Source: an uncultured Candidatus Saccharibacteria bacterium
Lineage (GTDB): Bacteria; Patescibacteriota; Saccharimonadia; Saccharimonadales; Saccharimonadaceae
Assembly (NCBI GenBank): GCA_938046115.1
Contig: CALIXX010000044.1
Span: 1 to 17,810, forward strand
DNA: 17,810 bases
Reading direction: 5' to 3'
Position 1 is the first letter of the stretch; each line of letters opens with the position of its first letter. Below are positions 14,139-17,810 of the stretch, piece by piece. The translations under genes were made by a program, and so were the position numbers. The notes beneath the pieces are model-generated. The model was not told the origin of the DNA, did not search any database, and saw only the letters and a list, made by a program, of their open reading frames with translations.

Positions 14139-15887
14139 ATGGATGCCAAAGAAGAGGTGCGGGCGCGCTTGAATATAGAGGATGTGGTGGGCGAGTATGT
14201 GCAGCTCAAGCGGGCGGGGCGGAGTTACAAAGGCCTGAGCCCCTTTACCAGTGAGCGGACGCCGAGTTTTTTTGTGAGCCCGGAGAAGAATATTTGGCAT
14301 GATTTTAGTAGTGGGCGGGGCGGCGATGTCTTTAGCTTTATTATGGAGGTAGAGGGGCTGGACTTTCGCCAGGCGCTGGAATTGCTGGCGCGCAAGGCGG
14401 GGGTGGATCTTTCGCTGTATGAGCAGAAGGGTAATCGCGACCTGGCGCGGCGCAAGCAGCGGCTGCTTGAAGCGCATCGATTAGCAGCGAATTTTTATCA
14501 GCATTGCTTGGTGCGGAGCCAGGATGCGCTGGCGTATGTGTTTCGGACGCGGCGGCTGAGCAAGGCGATTGTCCAGCAGTTTCAGATTGGCTATGCGCCG
14601 CGCGATGGTCAGGCTCTAGTAACGTATCTCAAGAAAAAAGGCTTTTCGCTGGCGGAGTTGCGTGAGGCGGGTCTGGTGAACCGCTACGATGGTGACCTCT
14701 TTCGCGGGCGGATGATGGTGCCGTTGATGGATGCGAGTGGGCAGGTGATTGGCTTTACGGCGCGCTTGATTGCTGATGTGCCTAATGCACCAAAATACCT
14801 CAATACACCCCAGACACTGCTCTATGATAAAGGCCGACATGTCTTTGGCTTGATGCAGGCCAAGCAGGCGATTCGGGCCCAGGGCTACGCGGTGATTGTC
14901 GAGGGTAATATGGATGTGATCAGTAGCCATCAGGCGGGCGAAGCAGCAGTAGTGGCGACGGCGGGCACTGCCATGACGGAGCAGCATATTCGGGCGCTCA
15001 AGCGGCTGGTGGGCGATATTCGGCTGAGTTTTGATGGTGATAACGCTGGGCGGGCTGCCACAGAGCGAGCGATTGGCCTGGCTGCCCAGGCGGGGGTGGA
15101 GCTAAAGGTGGTGTCGCTGCCGGCAGGGGCAAAAGACCCTGATGAACTTATTCAGCAGCAGGGGGTAGCGGCCTGGCAGCAGGCGATAGCGGCGGCTCAG
15201 CCAGCGGTGGATTGGCTCCTGGCGCAGTATCGGCAGCAGCTCGATCTTACCACAGCGGCGGGTAAGCGGCAGTTTACGACGGTTGGGTTGGCACTTGTTA
15301 ATCGTTTGGGTGACCCGGTCGAGCGTGAGCACTACCAGCGGCAGATTGCTCAGGTGGTGGGCTCGAGTGTACAGGCCGTCCAGGCCAAGGCACAGCAAAC
15401 GGCACCGGCCGCCCCCATTCGCAAGGCCGTTAAGGCGGCTGCGGCCGCGCCACGCAATCGCTACCTCGTACAAGACGATGTGCTTGCACTGGCGATGCTT
15501 GATGGCCCGAGCCAGGAATTATTTGGGCGGATTGACCCGCAACTCTTTGCGGGGGAGGCGCGCCAGGCTTTGGCTCAGTACTATGCGGCGCACCATGGGC
15601 AACCTCTTACCACCACGCCGCCAACATTGCAAAATTTTGACGAGTATATTACAATGGTACGGGTACGTGCCGACGCTCGGTATGGTGCGTGGAGTGAGAC
15701 CGATCGCTACTACGAGACCGCCCGGCTTTTGCGGCAAATCGAAACCGAACACAAGCAGCAACACAAACATCATCTCACCACCCAACTGCGCCAAGCAGAA
15801 GAGAGCGGCGATACGACTGCCGCCGCCGCTTTGCGCGAGCAACTGAACCAATTAATCAAGGAGATAGCGCGTGGCAACCGACGATAA
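14139..15887 (+). CDS. dnaG: DNA primase with all zinc-finger ligands replaced
   Basis: Synthesises RNA primers at the replication fork. It is 582 aa from ATG 14139. The N-terminal CHC2 domain is recognisable by shape ([28 protein letters not shown]), but the four zinc ligands Cys-His-Cys-Cys are Ser34, Thr37, Asp55 and Ser58 with the usual spacing kept. The whole protein has one cysteine (Cys123). The catalytic core is intact: [10 protein letters not shown] near 189-198, TOPRIM Glu255 in EGNMDV, and Asp299/Asp301 in DGDNAG. The C-terminal 150 residues are helical and would carry the helicase-binding part. It overlaps rpoD by 17 nt, keeping the widespread dnaG-rpoD order of the macromolecular synthesis operon, without rpsU. 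Primase identity is secure; the consequence of zinc loss is inference. Confidence 0.95.
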   Translation: MDAKEEVRARLNIEDVVGEYVQLKRAGRSYKGLSPFTSERTPSFFVSPEKNIWHDFSSGRGGDVFSFIMEVEGLDFRQALELLARKAGVDLSLYEQKGNRDLARRKQRLLEAHRLAANFYQHCLVRSQDALAYVFRTRRLSKAIVQQFQIGYAPRDGQALVTYLKKKGFSLAELREAGLVNRYDGDLFRGRMMVPLMDASGQVIGFTARLIADVPNAPKYLNTPQTLLYDKGRHVFGLMQAKQAIRAQGYAVIVEGNMDVISSHQAGEAAVVATAGTAMTEQHIRALKRLVGDIRLSFDGDNAGRAATERAIGLAAQAGVELKVVSLPAGAKDPDELIQQQGVAAWQQAIAAAQPAVDWLLAQYRQQLDLTTAAGKRQFTTVGLALVNRLGDPVEREHYQRQIAQVVGSSVQAVQAKAQQTAPAAPIRKAVKAAAAAPRNRYLVQDDVLALAMLDGPSQELFGRIDPQLFAGEARQALAQYYAAHHGQPLTTTPPTLQNFDEYITMVRVRADARYGAWSETDRYYETARLLRQIETEHKQQHKHHLTTQLRQAEESGDTTAAAALREQLNQLIKEIARGNRR

Positions 15888-16899
15888 GGATACCAAGCAA
15901 AAAAAACCAGCAACCACAGCTCAGGCAGCGCCACCCGATGCCCAGCCACCGATGATGGATCCAGCCGTCGATGATATGGAGCCCGACCTCGCGGCGCTTG
16001 AGGAAGAAGACACGCCAGAGGAGATTCTTAACAGTAACCAATACTTTGATGATATTAGCGACGACTCGGTCCGGCTGCATCTGCGTGAGATCGGCAAGAT
16101 CCCGCTGCTGAGTGCTGACGAAGAGGTAGACCTAGCCTACCGGATTAAACAGGGCGATAAGCGCGCCAAAGACAAAATGGCCGAGGCTAATATGCGCCTG
16201 GTGGTAAGCATTGCCAAGCGGTATAGTGGTCGTGGCCTCGATTTTCTCGATCTGATCCAAGAAGGGCACACCGGGCTATTGCGGGCGGTGGAGAAGTTTG
16301 ACCCAGATAAAGGCTTTAAGTTTAGCACCTATGCTACCTGGTGGATTCGTCAGGCGATTACCCGTGCGATTGCCGACCAAGCGCGCACTATTCGCATCCC
16401 CGTCCACATGGTGGAGACGATCAATAAGCTGCTGCGCACCCAGCGTCGCCTCACGCAAGACCTCAACCGCGAGCCAACCATCACCGAGCTTGCCAAAGAG
16501 CTCGATATGGAGCCGGATAAGGTTGAATATGTGATGAAGATTAAGCAAGATATTAGTAGTCTCGACGCTGGTGTGGGGCGCGATGGCGACGACTCGGAGG
16601 AGTCGGTGCTCGGGGACTTTATCGAGGACGAAGATACGGTCAGCCCTGAAGAGTCGGCCTCCAACCAGCTTCTCAAGGAGCAGGTGCAAGACATCCTCTC
16701 GACCTTGAGTGACCGCGAGCAGAAGATTATTAAAATGCGCTTTGGCCTGGAGAATGGCAAGAGCCATACGCTGGAGGAAGTTGGGCAGGAGTTTGCCGTG
16801 ACGCGCGAGCGCATCCGCCAGATTGAGGCCAAGGCCCTGCGCAAGCTCAAGCACCCCTCGCGCTCGGACAAACTGCGCAGCTTTATGGACTCCATCTAG
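15871..16899 (+). CDS. rpoD: Primary RNA polymerase sigma factor (sigma-70 group 1)
   Basis: Directs RNA polymerase to housekeeping promoters. It is 342 aa, GTG start, with AAGGAG about 7 nt upstream inside dnaG. The first 60 residues are a Pro/Ala/Asp/Glu-rich segment in place of a full region 1.1. Region 1.2 is at about 63-95 ([18 protein letters not shown]). Region 2 is at about 97-180, with the -10-recognition stretch [20 protein letters not shown]. Region 3 runs to about 255. Region 4 is at about 265-340, with the helix-turn-helix [20 protein letters not shown] that reads the -35. The usual GNIGL of region 2 is GHTGL here (132-136). Group 1 identity is clear; the gene is co-transcribed with dnaG. 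Confidence 0.96.
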   Translation: MATDDKDTKQKKPATTAQAAPPDAQPPMMDPAVDDMEPDLAALEEEDTPEEILNSNQYFDDISDDSVRLHLREIGKIPLLSADEEVDLAYRIKQGDKRAKDKMAEANMRLVVSIAKRYSGRGLDFLDLIQEGHTGLLRAVEKFDPDKGFKFSTYATWWIRQAITRAIADQARTIRIPVHMVETINKLLRTQRRLTQDLNREPTITELAKELDMEPDKVEYVMKIKQDISSLDAGVGRDGDDSEESVLGDFIEDEDTVSPEESASNQLLKEQVQDILSTLSDREQKIIKMRFGLENGKSHTLEEVGQEFAVTRERIRQIEAKALRKLKHPSRSDKLRSFMDSI

Positions 16900-16925
16900 G
16901 CTCCCGGCGAGCGCCAGATGTACAG

Positions 16926-16966
16926 GAAACAAGGGGCGAATTCACTGCTTATTCGCTCCTTGTTTC
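16926..16966 (+). terminator. Hairpin after rpoD, probable terminator
   Basis: A 16-bp stem pairs GAAACAAGGGGCGAAT (16926-16941) with ATTCGCTCCTTGTTTC (16951-16966), with one G-U wobble and a 9-nt loop, 26 nt after the rpoD stop. No T-run follows the stem, so terminator function is likely but not certain. It may mark the last base that clearly belongs with rpoD. Confidence 0.6.
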
Positions 16967-16967
16967 A

Positions 16968-17265
16968 TAGCATGTGGTCCTAGTAGAGTCTGCGCCAAAG
17001 CCACTTTCAGACCCCCTGAAATTGCTCCTCTTTTCAAGATGGAGCAACCTGCGTTTTCATGTCTGGCGCGCAGCCATCGCGGTGCACAGCGGCTTTGCAT
17101 CAGCCAAAGCACAGAGCCTGAACGCCGCGCGGCTTTTTTCGCCTTTGGCAGCCAGCAGCGCAGCGCGAAAGCCGGGCTGGTTTCGCTCCGCATTAACTAG
17201 CAATATGTCCTAGTGGAAATTGCGCAGAAGGGCGGTTTCTACCGCTTTAATTTGCTCCTGTTTTT
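16968..17265 (+). repeat. Pair of imperfect intergenic repeats (about 70 bp each, 230 bp apart)
   Basis: Copy 1 (about 16968-17037) and copy 2 (about 17198-17265) share TAGCA, GTCCTAGT, TGCGC, a short hairpin (TTTCAG/CTGAAA at 17005-17021; GCGGT/ACCGC at 17232-17245) and then TTGCTCCT followed by TTTT. The alignment was made by eye. The style resembles repeated intergenic elements I associate with Comamonadaceae; that attribution is from memory. Confidence 0.5.
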
Positions 17266-17425
17266 GGTGCTCTTGCGTGGCAAACGGGTTTTGAAGCGGG
17301 GCCAGAAATAGGCAGGCCGAACGTGTTTTTCGGCTGCGCGCCGTTGCGTATGCCGCAGTGCAGGTCGGGCCGGGCAGGCAGTGTGCGCCTGCGCTGCCTA
17401 TACTTTCGCGCTTTTTCTGATTCAG

Positions 17426-17445
17426 GGCGGGCGGACCGCCTTTTT
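17426..17445 (+). terminator. Terminator-like hairpin upstream of the acyl carrier protein gene
   Basis: GGCGG (17426-17430) and CCGCC (17436-17440) around 5 nt, followed by TTTTT. It could end an upstream transcript or be a leader structure for the gene at 17488. A TATACT at 17399-17404 could be that gene's -10. Confidence 0.35.
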
Positions 17446-17487
17446 GCTGGCCGCTCGCGCCTGTTTGCCTCTCTGTTCCCTAGATTT

Positions 17488-17772
17488 ATGAACGCTCCCG
17501 TTTCCCCCGCTGATGAAAACGCCTTGCTGGCTGAATTGGCCCAGATGCTGGTGGACTGCCTCAATCTGGATATGAAGCCTGCAGAAATCGACCCGGATGC
17601 GCCCTTGTATGGCGATGGACTGGGGCTGGACTCGATCGACATTCTGGAAGTGGCGCTGGCGGTATCCAAGAAATACGGCTTTCAGCTGAGGGCTGAAGAC
17701 GAGAACAAGCAAGCCATCTACAGCAGCCTGCGCAGCCTGGCCCGGCACATCGCGGCGCACCGCACGATTTGA
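17488..17772 (+). CDS. Acyl carrier protein, ApeE-like (aryl-polyene type)
   Basis: A 94-aa carrier protein that would hold acyl intermediates on a phosphopantetheine arm. The attachment site is Ser49 in YGDGLGLDSIDILE (41-54). The run of Gly/Leu around the serine and the following ALAVSKKYGFQL resemble the first carrier protein (ApeE type) of aryl-polyene clusters rather than the fatty-acid ACP. The ATG at 17488 was chosen because the homologous part begins there; upstream codons in the frame are GC-rich non-coding sequence. No clear Shine-Dalgarno is visible. No other lipid-synthesis gene lies to the left, and the neighbourhood is unlike the rest of the window, so the gene probably belongs to a proteobacterial cluster continuing to the right. 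Confidence 0.88.
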   Translation: MNAPVSPADENALLAELAQMLVDCLNLDMKPAEIDPDAPLYGDGLGLDSIDILEVALAVSKKYGFQLRAEDENKQAIYSSLRSLARHIAAHRTI

Positions 17773-17791
17773 GTTTTTTCCTCCCTTGCCA

Positions 17792-17810
17792 ATGACCTGG
17801 ATGCCTGCAG
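17792..17810 (+). CDS. Possible start of the next gene, cut by the window end
   Basis: An ATG 19 nt after the carrier-protein stop opens a frame of six codons (MTWMPA) before the window ends. Close spacing fits an operon with the carrier protein. Nothing can be said about the product. Confidence 0.3.

Larger units (their letters stand above)
16900..17487. other. Long non-coding stretch spanning a probable change of sequence origin
   Basis: 588 bp with no credible gene. After the rpoD hairpin the sequence changes character: imperfect repeats, GC-rich hairpins and TTGCTCCT-TTTT motifs reminiscent of Comamonadaceae intergenic DNA. Open frames across it have low-complexity, Arg/Ser/Cys-rich translations typical of non-coding GC-rich DNA. 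See the separate findings on the junction. Confidence 0.6.

Noticed and set aside
17005..17021. TTTCAG/CTGAAA palindrome as a Neisseriaceae DNA-uptake sequence pair
   Set aside because: The core differs from the known DUS dialects I can recall at three or more positions, and it fits better as the hairpin of the local repeat.
16823..17200. Open frame overlapping the rpoD end and the repeat region, plus the opposite frame 16942-17193
   Set aside because: Cys/Arg/Ser-rich low-complexity translations spanning a hairpin and repeats; typical of non-coding GC-rich DNA.
1..17810. CRISPR array, tRNA or rRNA gene, insertion sequence
   Set aside because: No regularly spaced repeats with unique spacers, no T-loop signature in any gap, no transposase-like frame or terminal inverted repeats.

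Overview
Most of this window (about 1-16966) reads as one compact, mostly plus-strand chromosomal segment of a small-genome bacterium. Candidatus Saccharibacteria (TM7) or a close Patescibacteria/CPR relative is the best guess. That placement is an inference from gene style, not a search. The clues are short intergenic gaps, overlapping stop/start codons, a primase with no zinc ligands, a Pro/Gln/Tyr-rich single-pass membrane protein, and several genes whose -10 box sits 6-7 nt before the ATG (leaderless mRNAs).

Region by region: (1) 1-5067 is a deoxynucleotide-synthesis block. It holds the class I ribonucleotide reductase large subunit (nrdA), a coupled 101-aa cysteine-free ORF, the small subunit (nrdB, with Phe at the radical-Tyr position as in class Ic Mn/Fe enzymes), a PPOX/FMN-type small protein, and a 76-aa protein ending in CxxC-Q. 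(2) 5068-9826 holds CTP synthase (pyrG), arginyl-tRNA synthetase (argS) and a coupled protein with a transglutaminase-like Cys-His-Asp pattern. (3) 9884-12409 holds an MscL-type channel, then oligoribonuclease (orn), a CorA-type transporter overlapping it, and a YjbR/MmcQ-family protein. (4) 12641-13798, minus strand, is the Pro/Gln-rich membrane protein. (5) 14139-16899 is the overlapping dnaG-rpoD pair. (6) 16967-17810 looks like different DNA: imperfect intergenic repeats of a style I associate with Comamonadaceae/Burkholderiales, and an ApeE-like acyl carrier protein of the aryl-polyene type. It is either a chimeric contig join or a recent transfer.

The main candidate for something new is in the RNR block. 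NrdA has every active-site residue but no cysteine after residue 458, so it lacks the C-terminal redox pair that normally re-reduces the active site. About 2 kb downstream, under a promoter with a NrdR-box-like palindrome in its spacer, a 76-residue protein ends in Met-Cys-Glu-Gly-Cys-Gln, which resembles a class I NrdA tail. A split RNR whose redox tail is supplied in trans would explain both facts. This is a hypothesis. Second-line observations are the complete loss of the DnaG zinc ligands, the repeated leaderless-promoter geometry, and the foreign-looking right end.
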